A DNA stretch of 42,826 bases from Mesorhizobium sp. B2-7-2 (GCF_006440775.1 NZ_VFTZ01000036.1:1-42826), one strand, 5' to 3'; shown: positions 15,944 to 25,156, numbered from the stretch's first letter. Notes: generated from the sequence alone by a model not told the origin. Made by a program: numbers and translations.

Positions 15944-17566
15944 TCACCCCTGTTCCTGCATGCGCCGCGCGATGGCGCGGTGGAGGTCAGGCGCCGCCGC
16001 GACCAGCGCCTGCGCCGCTTCCGAGCGCGGATGGTCGAGCACTTCGGCCGCCCGGCCGCGTTCGACAATCTTGCCTTCATGCATGACCAGCACCTCGTCC
16101 GCCATGGCGCGGGCGACCGTCAGGTCATGGGTGATGAAGAGATAGGCGATGCCGAGCTTCTGGTTGAGCTCGGCGAAAAGGTCGAGGATCTGGGCGCGGA
16201 TCGAGACGTCCAGCGCCGATACCGGCTCGTCGGCCACCACCAGCTTCGGACGGGTGATGATGGCGCGGGCGATCGACAGGCGCTGGCGCTGGCCGCCGGA
16301 GAATTCATGCGGGTATTTGTCCATGTCGCGCTGGCTAAGGCCGACTTCCTGCAGCGCATGCGCGACCATCTCGCGGCGCTCGGCCTTTGCCGGCTGCTTT
16401 TCCAGAAGATGCAGCGGCTCGGCCACCAGCTTCTCGACCTTCTGGCGCGGGTCGAAGGAACCGTAGGGATCCTGGAACACGACCTGCATGTCGCGTCGGG
16501 CCGGCTTCAGCGTCGACTCCGGCTTGCCGGTGATGGGCTCGCCGCGAAAGCGGATCGTGCCCGCCGTCGGCTTGTCCAAGGCGAGGATCATGCGGGCAAG
16601 CGTGGACTTGCCGCAGCCCGAGCGGCCGACGAGCGCCACCGATTGCGCGGGCTCGATGGTGAGCGAGACATCGTCGACGGCGCGGATCGGTTGCGCCGGT
16701 CGGAACAGCGATTTGCGCCGTCCCGGATAGTCCCGGCCGACGCCCTCGACTTCGAGCAGGGGTTTTGCCGATCCGGCAAGGTGCGGTTTCGGACGCGCCG
16801 GCACATGCATCGAGGCCAATGCCAGCTCGCGCGTATAGGGATGCTGTTGCTCCGACAAGGTCCGGGCGGTGTCGCCGGCTTCCATCACTTCGCCGTTGCG
16901 CAGGATGGTCAGGCGATCGGCCATCTCGGTCACCACGGCGAGGTCGTGCGAGATGAGCAGCAACCCCATGCGGTGCTCGCTGACCAGGTCGCGCAAAAGG
17001 TCGAGGATCTGCGCCTGCAGCACCACGTCGAGCGCCGTCGTCGGCTCGTCGGCGATCAGCAGCTTCGGCTTCAGCGCGCAGGCGATGGCGATGACGACGC
17101 GCTGGCGCTGGCCGCCCGATAGTTCGTGCGGATAGCGCGACAGCGGGAATTTGGCCTCGGGCAGGCCGACGCGGTCGAGGATTTTTCGTGCGCGCTCCTC
17201 GGCCTCGGCGCGGCCCGCCTTGGTGTGCCAGCGAATGCCCTCGGCGACCTGCTCGCCGATCGTCTTGACCGGGTTCAACGCTGTCATCGGCTCCTGGAAG
17301 ACCATGCCGATATCGTCGCCGCGCAAGGCGCACATCTGGTCCTCGCTCGCGCCGAGGATGTCGATGCTGTCGAAGGCGACGCGGCCCTCGGCGCGGGCCA
17401 GATGCGGCAGCAGCCGCATGACTGTCAGCGCCGTCATCGACTTGCCGGAGCCGGATTCGCCGACCAGGCCGACGACCTCGCCCGGTGCGATCGTCAGCTC
17501 GACGCCTTTCAGGATCGGCGTATCGCCGATCGAAAGCGACAGGTTTTCGATCTCGAGCAGATTCAT
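15944..17566 (-). CDS. Peptide-type ABC transporter, fused double ATP-binding protein (DppD-DppF like)
   Basis: This 540-residue protein has two complete ABC ATPase domains in tandem, powering uptake of oligopeptides or similar solutes. The first has Walker A GESGSGKS (about residues 36-43), signature LSGGQRQR and Walker B LLIADEPTTALDV. The second has Walker A GRSGCGKS, signature FSGGQRQR and Walker B LVVADEPVSALDV. Both are intact, so both should hydrolyse ATP. The ATG at 17566 overlaps the stop of the upstream permease (ATGA). The frame stays open upstream to 18244, but that part overlaps the permease and is a shadow. DppD and DppF are separate proteins in many systems; fusions like this occur in rhizobial peptide, glutathione and microcin-type importers. 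Confidence 0.93.
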   Translation of the reverse strand: MNLLEIENLSLSIGDTPILKGVELTIAPGEVVGLVGESGSGKSMTALTVMRLLPHLARAEGRVAFDSIDILGASEDQMCALRGDDIGMVFQEPMTALNPVKTIGEQVAEGIRWHTKAGRAEAEERARKILDRVGLPEAKFPLSRYPHELSGGQRQRVVIAIACALKPKLLIADEPTTALDVVLQAQILDLLRDLVSEHRMGLLLISHDLAVVTEMADRLTILRNGEVMEAGDTARTLSEQQHPYTRELALASMHVPARPKPHLAGSAKPLLEVEGVGRDYPGRRKSLFRPAQPIRAVDDVSLTIEPAQSVALVGRSGCGKSTLARMILALDKPTAGTIRFRGEPITGKPESTLKPARRDMQVVFQDPYGSFDPRQKVEKLVAEPLHLLEKQPAKAERREMVAHALQEVGLSQRDMDKYPHEFSGGQRQRLSIARAIITRPKLVVADEPVSALDVSIRAQILDLFAELNQKLGIAYLFITHDLTVARAMADEVLVMHEGKIVERGRAAEVLDHPRSEAAQALVAAAPDLHRAIARRMQEQG

Positions 17567-18432
17567 CTGCGCCGCCGCGATTTCGGATCGAGGATGTCGG
17601 CAATGCCGTCGCCGAGCAGGTTCAGCCCAAGCACGGTGATCACGATCGCCATGCCGGGGAAGATCGCCATCCAGGGCGCGATCACCATGCGCGTCTGCGC
17701 GTCGAACAGCATGCGGCCCCAGCTCGGCATCGGCGGCTGGGCGCCGAGGCCGACATAGGAGAGCCCGGCTTCGGCGAGGATGCCCAGCGCGAACTGGATC
17801 GTGCCCTGGACCAGCAGCAGCGTCGCGATGTTGGGCAGGACGTGCTCGACGGTGATCTGTGTCATGCCCTTGCCGGCGGCGCGCGCGGCAAGGATGAATT
17901 CGCGCGGCCAGATGGCTAAAGCGCCCGCGCGGGCGACACGCGCGAAGACAGGTATGTTGAAGATGCCGATGGCAATAATGGCATTGACGGCGCCCGGACC
18001 GAAGATCGCGGTGATCATGATTGCCGAAAGCAGCGCCGGAAAGGCGAAGACGAGATCGTTGAGGCGCATCAGCGCCTCGTCGACTATCCCGCCGCGCGCC
18101 GCGGCGACGGCGCCGAGCGGCACACCGATGCCCATGCCGATGCCGACCGCGACCAACGCCACGGCGATCGAGTTGCGGGCGCCAACCATGATCATCGACA
18201 GGATGTCGCGGCCGAAATGGTCGGTGCCGAACCAGTGCGCCCAAGAGGGCGGCTGCGTCTTGTCGGCGATCACCAACCTGCTGACGTCGTAAGGCGTCCA
18301 GACAAAGGAGAGGAGCGCGACGGCCACAACCAGCAGCGTGATGATCAAGCCGATCAGGAAGGAGCGGTTGCCGAAGGCCTTGGCCAGCACGCCGGCAAGC
18401 GTTTCTTCGGGCAGGTCGACGCGCAGAGTCAT
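17563..18432 (-). CDS. Peptide-type ABC transporter permease (DppC-like)
   Basis: This is a 289-residue inner-membrane permease. It has an N-terminal helix, a periplasmic stretch with HWFGTDHFGRDILSMIMVGARNS (the DppC signature GTDxxGRDxxS), and the EAA-type loop AARAAGKGMTQITVEHVLPN near residue 200 that contacts the ATPase. It ends GLNLLGDGIADILDPK, typical of the C family. The start overlaps the stop of the upstream permease (ATGA), and the stop overlaps the ATPase start, so the three are translationally coupled. Confidence 0.92.
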   Translation of the reverse strand: MTLRVDLPEETLAGVLAKAFGNRSFLIGLIITLLVVAVALLSFVWTPYDVSRLVIADKTQPPSWAHWFGTDHFGRDILSMIMVGARNSIAVALVAVGIGMGIGVPLGAVAAARGGIVDEALMRLNDLVFAFPALLSAIMITAIFGPGAVNAIIAIGIFNIPVFARVARAGALAIWPREFILAARAAGKGMTQITVEHVLPNIATLLLVQGTIQFALGILAEAGLSYVGLGAQPPMPSWGRMLFDAQTRMVIAPWMAIFPGMAIVITVLGLNLLGDGIADILDPKSRRRR

Positions 18433-19478
18433 TGCCGGCCTCTCGAGCGGTTCCGCGTTTCGCGGAATCGCTGAACCGCTCTCAGTATTTGTTTTGGCGC
18501 AATTCCGGACGGAAAACCGCTACGCACTTTTCCTGGAATTGCTCTAAGCCGCGGGTCGACGATGGCGTAGGAGAAATCGACGATGAGGTTGATCAGGATC
18601 ACGGCGGCGACCAACAGCATGACGATGCTCTCGACCACGATCAGGTCGCGCTGGGTGATCGCCTGAAAGATCAGCCGGCCGAGACCAGGCAGGTAAAAGA
18701 CGTTCTCGATGATGATGGTGCCGGCAAGCAGGAAAGCGAATTGCAGGCCGAGGATGGTGAGCACCGGGATCATGGCGTTGCGCAGCGCGTGGCGCCAGAG
18801 CACGGTGCGATAGGGCAGGCCCTTGGCGCGCGCGGTGCGGATATAGTCCTCGTTGAGCACCTCGATCAGCGCCGAGCGGGCGACGCGTCCGAGGATCGCC
18901 GCCTGCGGCAGCGCGAGCGCGATGGCGGGCAGGAACAGCGATTTCAGCGCCGTCCAGATGCCGGCGCTCCAGCCGGGGAAACCGCCGGCGGGCACCAGCC
19001 GCAGCCATACGGCAAACAGATAGATCAGGATCAGCGCGAACCAGAAATTCGGCACGGCGACGCCGAGCTGGGCGGCACCCATGGCGAGCGTGTCGCCGGC
19101 ACGGCCCTGGCGGCTGGCGGAGAACACGCCGACCGGAATGGCGATGATGGTCGAGAGCGCCAGCGCGATCAGCGCCAGCGGCAGGGAGACGACGACGCGT
19201 TCGCGCACCAGATCGATGACGGGCACCGAATAGGTGTAGGAGCGGCCGAAATCGAGGCTGAGCAAGCCTCCCGCCCAGTGGAGATAGCGCAGCACCAATG
19301 GCGCGTTCAGCCCCATCTGGTTGCGCAGCACCTCGACCTGGTCGGCGCTGGCATTGAGGCCCAGCATCAGGCGCGCCGGGTCGCCGGGCAGGATCTCCAT
19401 GACCGCGAACACCACGATCGAGGCCAGCACCAGGGTGAGGGCGGCGATGATGATGCGTTTCAGGAGATAGGCGGTCAT
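18429..19478 (-). CDS. Peptide-type ABC transporter permease (DppB-like) with repeat-encoded C-terminus
   Basis: This is a 349-residue permease. It opens MTAYLLKRIIIAALTLVLAS, has the conserved IPGDPARLMLG-like segment, and carries the ATPase-contact loop EDYIRTARAKGLPYRTVLWRH. The family's normal end, FSYAIVDPRL, is followed by 38 extra residues (RAIPGKVRSGFPSGIA...), nearly all encoded by the type B repeat at 18445-18546. The extension is basic and has no family counterpart I know. The stop then overlaps the next permease start by ATGA. Whether the tail is tolerated, cleaved or used is unknown; the membrane core appears complete. Confidence 0.9.
   Translation of the reverse strand: MTAYLLKRIIIAALTLVLASIVVFAVMEILPGDPARLMLGLNASADQVEVLRNQMGLNAPLVLRYLHWAGGLLSLDFGRSYTYSVPVIDLVRERVVVSLPLALIALALSTIIAIPVGVFSASRQGRAGDTLAMGAAQLGVAVPNFWFALILIYLFAVWLRLVPAGGFPGWSAGIWTALKSLFLPAIALALPQAAILGRVARSALIEVLNEDYIRTARAKGLPYRTVLWRHALRNAMIPVLTILGLQFAFLLAGTIIIENVFYLPGLGRLIFQAITQRDLIVVESIVMLLVAAVILINLIVDFSYAIVDPRLRAIPGKVRSGFPSGIAPKQILRAVQRFRETRNRSRGRQ
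18445..18546 (+). repeat. Mosaic palindromic repeat B, copy 2, inside a permease reading frame
   Basis: It runs from GAGCGGTTCCGCG through a hairpin ending AACCGCTCT, then TTGTTTTGGCGCAATTCCGG and ACTTTTCCTGGAATTGCTCTA. It has the same order as the copy at 15261. It lies wholly within the 3' end of the DppB-like frame and ends 13 bp before the DppC-like start. Confidence 0.88.
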
Positions 19479-19506
19479 GGGAGGCGATCGGGCGATCGCG
19501 CCGGCC

Positions 19507-20988
19507 TCAATCCGTCCACTTCACCTTGGTCAGATCGTCAGCCTCGATCGGCCAGTTCGTCCACATGCCCTGCAGCTTGGCGTCCCAGACGCCAATCTTG
19601 GGCAGCTCGAACAGGTAGACGGCGGGCACGTCGTGCGCGAGAATCCTCTGCGCCTCGCCCAGCAGCTCCAGCCTCTTGTCCTTGTCGACCGTGGTGCCGA
19701 GCTCCTTGATGACATCGTTGAACTTCGGGTTGTCATACTGGAAATAGTAGCCGGGCCGCGAATAGATATCGATGTCATTTGGCTCGACATGGGAAACAAT
19801 CGTCAGGTCGTAGTCCTTGTTGGTGAAGACCTGGCTCAGCCACTCCGCCCATTCGACCGGGATGATCTGCAGATTGACCCCGATGTCCTTCAGTTGGGAC
19901 TGAATCACCTGGCCGCCGTCGCGCGCGTAAGGTACGGGCGGCAGCTTGATCGTGGCCGAGAAGCCGTTCTCCAGCCCCGCTTGCTTCAGATACTCCTTGG
20001 CCTTGGCGATGTCGTGCGGATAGACGCCGGTGAGATCGACATAGCCCGCATCGGCTGGCGAGAAATGAGAGCCGATCGGCTTTCCTAGACCGTTCGAGGC
20101 CGCGGCGATGATGGAGCTGCGATCGATTGCGGAGGCGAGCGCCTGCCGCACCGCAAGCTTGTCGAAGGGCGGCTTCTTGTTGTTGATCGACAGGATCGTC
20201 TCGCCCTCGGTCGAGCCGATCACGACGCTGAAGCGCGGATCGGACTGGAGTTGCTCGAGCGCGTCTTGTGCGGGCATGTTGGCGAAAGCCTGGATGTCGC
20301 CCGAAAGCAATGCGGGGACAGCCGCGGCCGCGTCGGGCACGATACGGAATGTCGCCTTGTCGAGCGCGGCGGGCGTACCCCAGTACTCCGGATTCTTGAC
20401 CAGCGTGATCTCGGAACCCTTGGCCCAATGATCGAGCTTGAACGGACCGGTGCCGATCGGCTTGTCCTTGTTGCCGTCGGCCGACCCCTTCGCCACGATC
20501 ACCGCCGCAACCTGGCCCATGTCATAGAGGAAACTGCCCTGCGGTCCGTCGAGACTGACCTTGACCGTCGCCGGATCGACCGCCGTGACATCGGTGATGT
20601 GCGCAAAGAGTTGCTTTTGCGGATTGAGCGAATCCTTGGCACGCGCCCGGTCCAGCGAGAATTTCACGTCGTCGGCGCTGAAGGCCGAGCCATCGTGGAA
20701 CTTCACGCCGGAATGCAGCTTGAACGTGTAGACCTTGCCGTCGTCAGAGACGGCCCAGCTCTCGGCGAGACCGGGCTGAACCTGGCCGTTGTCGTCAATG
20801 CGCGTCAGCCCTTCAAAGACATTGGCATAGGTGACTTCGCCGATGGCAGCGGCCGCGCCGGCGGTCGGATCGAGATGCGGCGGCTCAAGCACGATGCCGA
20901 GCGTGAGGTCGGTGCGTGCGGCAAAGGCCGACATGGCGGCGGCAAGCGACAGCACAGCCGCGGCCAGGATGGTCTTCCACAATTTCAT
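19507..20988 (-). CDS. ABC transporter substrate-binding protein, peptide/SBP_bac_5 family
   Basis: This is a 493-residue periplasmic binding protein. A Sec signal peptide (MKLWKTILAAAVLSLAAAMSAFA) is cleaved around residue 23. The mature part shows the family pattern: VFEGLTRIDDNGQVQPGLAE, then WAVSDDGKVYTFKLHSGVKFHDGSAFSADDVKFSL, and later PIGTGPFKLDHWAKG. The ATG at 20988 has GGGAG seven bases upstream. The gene lies 28 bp before the DppB-like permease and opens the transporter operon. Ligands of this family range from di- and oligopeptides to opines and glutathione; none can be singled out here. Confidence 0.93.
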   Translation of the reverse strand: MKLWKTILAAAVLSLAAAMSAFAARTDLTLGIVLEPPHLDPTAGAAAAIGEVTYANVFEGLTRIDDNGQVQPGLAESWAVSDDGKVYTFKLHSGVKFHDGSAFSADDVKFSLDRARAKDSLNPQKQLFAHITDVTAVDPATVKVSLDGPQGSFLYDMGQVAAVIVAKGSADGNKDKPIGTGPFKLDHWAKGSEITLVKNPEYWGTPAALDKATFRIVPDAAAAVPALLSGDIQAFANMPAQDALEQLQSDPRFSVVIGSTEGETILSINNKKPPFDKLAVRQALASAIDRSSIIAAASNGLGKPIGSHFSPADAGYVDLTGVYPHDIAKAKEYLKQAGLENGFSATIKLPPVPYARDGGQVIQSQLKDIGVNLQIIPVEWAEWLSQVFTNKDYDLTIVSHVEPNDIDIYSRPGYYFQYDNPKFNDVIKELGTTVDKDKRLELLGEAQRILAHDVPAVYLFELPKIGVWDAKLQGMWTNWPIEADDLTKVKWTD

Positions 20989-21103
20989 CGCTGAACTCCC
21001 ATTGCTCAAACGTGCCCAGGCTGGCGGATAGAAGCGTGATTTCGCGCGCGAGTAAATTGCGTTTCGTGCTGCCAGGCGGCGCCAGGCGGAATGTTTTTGC
21101 GGA

Positions 21104-22381
21104 TCAGCCGGTTGTACCGCGCAAGAGCACATTGAGGCCGATAGCCATCACCTTGGCCGATTCCACCATGTCGGCGATGCCGACCCATTCGTCCGGCCGG
21201 TGGGCGAGGTCGAGAATGCCCGGGCCATAAGCGATGCAGTCATAGAGGTGGCCAATGCGCGCGACATGCTTCTGGTCGTATGTGCCCGGCGAGATCACAT
21301 AATCCGGTTCGCGGTCGAACACCGCCATGATGCCCTTCGCGACAGCCTGCACCACCGGCGCGTCGCGCTCGGTCATCAGCGGCAGCACCTCCATCAGGTC
21401 GCGGATCTCGTAGTCGAATTTCTTGCGCTCGCGTTTCAGCCGTTCGAGGATGCCGGTGACTTCGCCTTTGACGGCGGCGATGTCCTCTTCGAGCAGAAAA
21501 CGCCGGTCGATGGTGAGCCGGCACCAATCGGGCACGTTGGGCGAGGGAAGCCCCGGCCGGAAATCCTCGGTCTGGCCGCCATGAATGGAATTGATGTTCA
21601 TGGTCGAGCGCCTGGCGCCTTCCGGCACCACCGGCATGCGCGTCATCTTGCGGTCGAGGGCCGGGAACAGCTCGTCCTCGAAGGCCTGCAGGACGGCGCC
21701 CATGTGGCGCACCGCATTGTCGCCGAGGAACGGCATCGAGCCATGCGCGATCTCGCCCTTGGTCTCGATCTCGGCCCACCACACGCCGCGATGGCCAAGG
21801 CAGATGCGATCCTTGTTCAGCGGCTCGGGGATGATGACGTGGTCGACTTTCGGCTTCGAGAAATAGCCGAGCCTCGCCAGATGGGCGACGCCGCCGAAGC
21901 CGCCCGATTCCTCGTCCGCCGTGCCCGATATCTCGATGGCGCCGGGGAAATCGGGATAGACTTCCACGAAGGCTTCGACGGCGATGACGGAGGCAGCCAG
22001 GCCGCCCTTCATGTCGCAGGCACCGCGCCCATAGACCTTGCCGTCCTTCACTACGCCGGCGAAGGGATCGACGGTCCAGCCGTCGCCGGCCTCAACCACG
22101 TCTATATGCGAGTTGAAATGCACACAGGGACCGGGTGAGCGGCCCTCGAAACGGGCAACGACGTTGACGCGCGGATAGCGGTCGTTGTCGCCGGGCGTGC
22201 CCTCGGCACGAATAAACTCGGTTTCGAAGCCGAGTTTCCTGAGACGCGCGCCGAGAAACTCGGCGCATGGCCGATAGGCTTCGCCCGGCGGGTTTACGGT
22301 CGGAAAGCGGATCAGGTCCGCGGTCAGCGCAACGAGGTCGTCGGTCCGGTCCTCGACCGCCTTGAGAAGTCGCTCATTCAT
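21104..22381 (-). CDS. M20 family metallo-hydrolase (ArgE/DapE-type deacylase)
   Basis: This is a 425-residue, two-zinc amidohydrolase that removes acyl groups from N-acyl amino acids or cleaves small peptides. Metal and catalytic residues are visible: HFNSHIDVV (His92 ligand, Asp94), GRGACDMKGG (Asp123 bridging) and GTADEESGG (Glu157 base, Glu158 ligand). A dimerisation-domain histidine occurs in GEIAHGSMP. I chose the ATG at 22381 by family length, although it has no clear ribosome-binding site; the frame continues to 22462. It lies 115 bp upstream of the binding-protein gene in the same direction, so an imported acylated peptide or amino acid may be its substrate. That link is an inference. 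Confidence 0.88.
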   Translation of the reverse strand: MNERLLKAVEDRTDDLVALTADLIRFPTVNPPGEAYRPCAEFLGARLRKLGFETEFIRAEGTPGDNDRYPRVNVVARFEGRSPGPCVHFNSHIDVVEAGDGWTVDPFAGVVKDGKVYGRGACDMKGGLAASVIAVEAFVEVYPDFPGAIEISGTADEESGGFGGVAHLARLGYFSKPKVDHVIIPEPLNKDRICLGHRGVWWAEIETKGEIAHGSMPFLGDNAVRHMGAVLQAFEDELFPALDRKMTRMPVVPEGARRSTMNINSIHGGQTEDFRPGLPSPNVPDWCRLTIDRRFLLEEDIAAVKGEVTGILERLKRERKKFDYEIRDLMEVLPLMTERDAPVVQAVAKGIMAVFDREPDYVISPGTYDQKHVARIGHLYDCIAYGPGILDLAHRPDEWVGIADMVESAKVMAIGLNVLLRGTTG

Positions 22382-22642
22382 CCGGCAGATTGAAGAAGGA
22401 ACGCGGCGCTTTTGCAAGCGACCAGTCGCCCATTGCCACACAACGACCGAAGCATGGACCAACGCCTCGCCTAAACTTCAGAGGGTGCGTGGCGCGGCGG
22501 CAACTATACCGCGAAAATCGTTCAAATTCATTGGATTGGATAGGCGGTTTCGTCAAGGAGTGTGTGGTACTTAACGCATCTGCCGGCAAAAAGATGGAAG
22601 AACCGCGCGAATGGCAGGGGGCAATCAAAGGGGTTTGATCGC

Positions 22643-23074
22643 ATGAAAAAGTTCGTTCTCACGGCAACCGTGCTGGCAACTGCGTTGTTCGGCATGTCCA
22701 TCGCAAGTCGGGCGGCCACGCTAGTCGCCAATATCGACGTCTCCTCGCAGACCATGACCGTCAGCAAATACGGCCAGGTCGTCTATCGCTGGAGCGTGTC
22801 GACGGCGCGCAAGGGCTACTTCACGCCGCGCGGCAGCTACCGGCCGCAATGGACCGCCCGGATGTGGTATTCGCGCAAGTATGACAACTCGCCGATGCCG
22901 TATTCGGTGTTCTTCCACGGCGGCTACGCCATTCACGGCACCGGGTCGGTAAGAAATCTCGGGCGCCCGGCGTCGCATGGCTGCGTGCGCCTGCATCCGT
23001 CCAACGCCGCGACCTTCTATTCGATGGTCAAGGAAGTCGGTTTCGGCAACACACGGATCGTCGTCACCAACTGA
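22643..23074 (+). CDS. L,D-transpeptidase (YkuD domain), small
   Basis: This is a 143-residue exported protein. A signal peptide spans residues 1-25 (MKKFVLTATVLATALFGMSI...), and the rest is a single YkuD catalytic domain with no LysM or other wall-binding module. The active-site motif is intact: IHGTGSVRNLGRPASHGCVRLH, with His98, His112 and nucleophile Cys114. The family forms 3-3 crosslinks or attaches proteins to peptidoglycan. The ATG at 22643 has AAAGGGG upstream. It converges on lpxXL, with only one base between the two stop codons. At this size it resembles the short rhizobial ErfK-like enzymes. Confidence 0.9.
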   Translation: MKKFVLTATVLATALFGMSIASRAATLVANIDVSSQTMTVSKYGQVVYRWSVSTARKGYFTPRGSYRPQWTARMWYSRKYDNSPMPYSVFFHGGYAIHGTGSVRNLGRPASHGCVRLHPSNAATFYSMVKEVGFGNTRIVVTN

Positions 23075-23075
23075 C

Positions 23076-24068
23076 CTAAAGGCCGGCTGCCGCCTTCGCC
23101 TGTCCGCGCTTGCGGCGACGGCCGCTGATTTCCCAGCGCTTGTGGAACCACATCCACTGGCCGGGATCCTCACGCACCCAGCGCTCGACCACATCGGTGA
23201 GCAGCTGGGTGGTGGCGCTGACGTCGACGCTACCGCCTTCGGTGCGCGGCAAGGTCAGCCTGTCCTCGATTTCCAGGCGGAAGCGGTTGCCCGGCAGCCT
23301 GACGCAGCGGGCGGGGTAGACATCGCAGTCGTAGTGGCGGGCCAGCATGCCGAGCATCGGATTGCTCTGGCATGGGCGGCCGAAGAAAGTCGTCTCCACG
23401 CCGCCAGAGAATTTCTGATCGACAAGCACGCCGATATTGCCGCCCTTTTCGAGGATGGCGGCAAGGGCGAAGGACGCGCCGGCGGCGGAGGGCAGCAGGG
23501 CGCCCATCGAGGAGCGGCGCGTCGAGTGGATGTAATCGGCGAGATAGGGGTTGTTCGGCGGGCGAAACAGCGCCGTGATGTTCATGCCGAAGGTGGCCGC
23601 GGCCACCGGCAGCAACTCGAAATTGCCGAGATGGCCGGTGAACAGGATATGCGGCTTCGTCTCGCTGGCGATCTCGTGGAAATGCTCGACGCCGCCTACC
23701 TCGACCCGGCCCGGCTTCGAAGCGTTCGGATCGAAGTCGAACAGCGCGTCGAGGAAGATGTATTCGGCCGCGAGGCGGGCCATGTTGCCCCACATGTCGC
23801 GCGCAATGGCTTCGATCTCGGCGTCACTCTTTTGCGGATAGGCAAGGCGCAGATTGTTGACCGCAACGCGGTGGCGCCCGACCATCGGGCCGATGCGGCG
23901 GGCGACGCGGTCGGCGAAGTTGAGCGCGCTGTCCGGCGGCAGAAGGCGCAGCAGCGAGAGCAACACGATGGCGAGCTTGGCGACCAGCCAATGCTCCAGC
24001 TGGCGCAGCCGCCGGCCATAGCGGAACATGAAGTCCCGGCGGGCTTTCCTGAACACCTTGCCGACCAT
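23076..24068 (-). CDS. lpxXL: Lipid A very-long-chain fatty acid acyltransferase
   Basis: This is a 330-residue HtrB/LpxL-family acyltransferase with an N-terminal hydrophobic segment (about residues 28-45). The catalytic H-x4-E motif is GHLGNFE (His146, Glu151). It moves 27-hydroxyoctacosanoate from AcpXL onto lipid A at the inner membrane. The assignment over a plain LpxL rests on its place at the end of the acpXL cluster. It follows the dehydrogenase gene by 6 bp. The C-terminus ends in a basic tail (GRRRKRGQAKAAAGL). Confidence 0.93.
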   Translation of the reverse strand: MVGKVFRKARRDFMFRYGRRLRQLEHWLVAKLAIVLLSLLRLLPPDSALNFADRVARRIGPMVGRHRVAVNNLRLAYPQKSDAEIEAIARDMWGNMARLAAEYIFLDALFDFDPNASKPGRVEVGGVEHFHEIASETKPHILFTGHLGNFELLPVAAATFGMNITALFRPPNNPYLADYIHSTRRSSMGALLPSAAGASFALAAILEKGGNIGVLVDQKFSGGVETTFFGRPCQSNPMLGMLARHYDCDVYPARCVRLPGNRFRLEIEDRLTLPRTEGGSVDVSATTQLLTDVVERWVREDPGQWMWFHKRWEISGRRRKRGQAKAAAGL

Positions 24069-24074
24069 CCTGTC

Positions 24075-25103
24075 TTAGGAAACGCGCAGGATGATCTTGC
24101 CGAAGACGTCGCGGCCTTCCATGCGCTTCAGCGCGGCGTCGATGTCGTCGAAGCCGACTTCCGTGTCGATGACCGGGGCAACGAGGCCGGCCGCCATCTT
24201 CTGCATGGCGTTGGCCATGTTCTCCATGCGGCAGCCGAAGGAGCCGAGCAGCTTCAGCTGCTGCTGGAACAGCTGCATCAGGTTGACCTGCGTCGACACG
24301 CCCGAGGTCGAGCCGCAGGTGACGAGACGGCCGCCGCGCTTCAAGCACAGCATGGAACCGGCGAAGGTGTCGGCACCGACATGCTCGAACACCACGTCGA
24401 CACCCTTCTTCCTGGTCAGCTTGCGCACAACGCCTTCGAAACGATCCTCGCGGTAGTTGATGACATGGTCGGCGCCAAGCGCCCTGGCCTTGTCGATCTT
24501 GTCGTTCGATCCGACCGTGGTGATGACCGTGCAACCCATCTTCTTGGCGAGCTGGATGGCAGCGGAGCCGATGCCGGAGCCGCCGGCATGGACGAGGACG
24601 GTTTCGCCCGGTTCCAGCTTCGCGTTGTCGAACAGCATGTGCTCGACCGTGCCGAAGGTGACGGGCGCGACCGCCGCGCCGATCTCGGTGACGCCGGGAG
24701 GCGCGGGCACCAGAAGACGCGCCGGCAGGTTGATCTTTTCCTGGGCAAAGCCGTCGAGATGGAAGCCATGGACGCCGGAAACATGCTCGCACAGATTGTC
24801 GCGGCCTTCGCGGCAGGCGCGGCAGAGCCCGCAGGTACGCGCGCCGTAGATCGACACCAATTGTCCCGGCAGGAGGTTGGAGACGCCCGGTCCAACCGCC
24901 TCGACCTCGCCGGCGGCTTCGGCGCCGACGACCAGCGGCAGCTTGCGCTTGGCAAACGCCATGCCGCGCCAGCCCCAGACGTCGATATGGTTGAGCGCCA
25001 CCGCCTTGATGCGGAGCGTCACTTCGCCCAGCGAAGGCGGCGGGGGAGGCGCCAGGTCCACCGTTTCAAGGCGGCGGTCCTCGATAAGTTGCAATGCGCG
25101 CAT
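24075..25103 (-). CDS. Zinc-binding dehydrogenase of the lpxXL cluster (MDR family)
   Basis: This is a 342-residue quinone-oxidoreductase/alcohol-dehydrogenase-like protein. It has a GroES-like N-terminal domain, four cysteines in CGLCRACREGRDNLC that would hold a structural zinc, and a Rossmann domain with AGGSGIGSAAIQLAKKMG. In rhizobia a dehydrogenase holds this position of the lipid A C28 cluster, where it is thought to take part in the reductive step of chain elongation or in forming the 27-hydroxy group; that role is inferred. It is followed 6 bp later by lpxXL. A 116-bp gap upstream, with a type D hairpin, separates it from the ketosynthase. Confidence 0.9.
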   Translation of the reverse strand: MRALQLIEDRRLETVDLAPPPPPSLGEVTLRIKAVALNHIDVWGWRGMAFAKRKLPLVVGAEAAGEVEAVGPGVSNLLPGQLVSIYGARTCGLCRACREGRDNLCEHVSGVHGFHLDGFAQEKINLPARLLVPAPPGVTEIGAAVAPVTFGTVEHMLFDNAKLEPGETVLVHAGGSGIGSAAIQLAKKMGCTVITTVGSNDKIDKARALGADHVINYREDRFEGVVRKLTRKKGVDVVFEHVGADTFAGSMLCLKRGGRLVTCGSTSGVSTQVNLMQLFQQQLKLLGSFGCRMENMANAMQKMAAGLVAPVIDTEVGFDDIDAALKRMEGRDVFGKIILRVS

Positions 25104-25156
25104 GTGGCCTGTCGGGTTCTGATCAAAAGCGCGTTTGCGCTTTAGTTCTTTGTTTT

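Noticed and set aside
15944..18244. 766-residue fusion of permease and ATPase
   Set aside because: Residues before MNLLEIENL are arginine-rich shadow of the permease gene in another frame; the ATGA overlap gives the true start.
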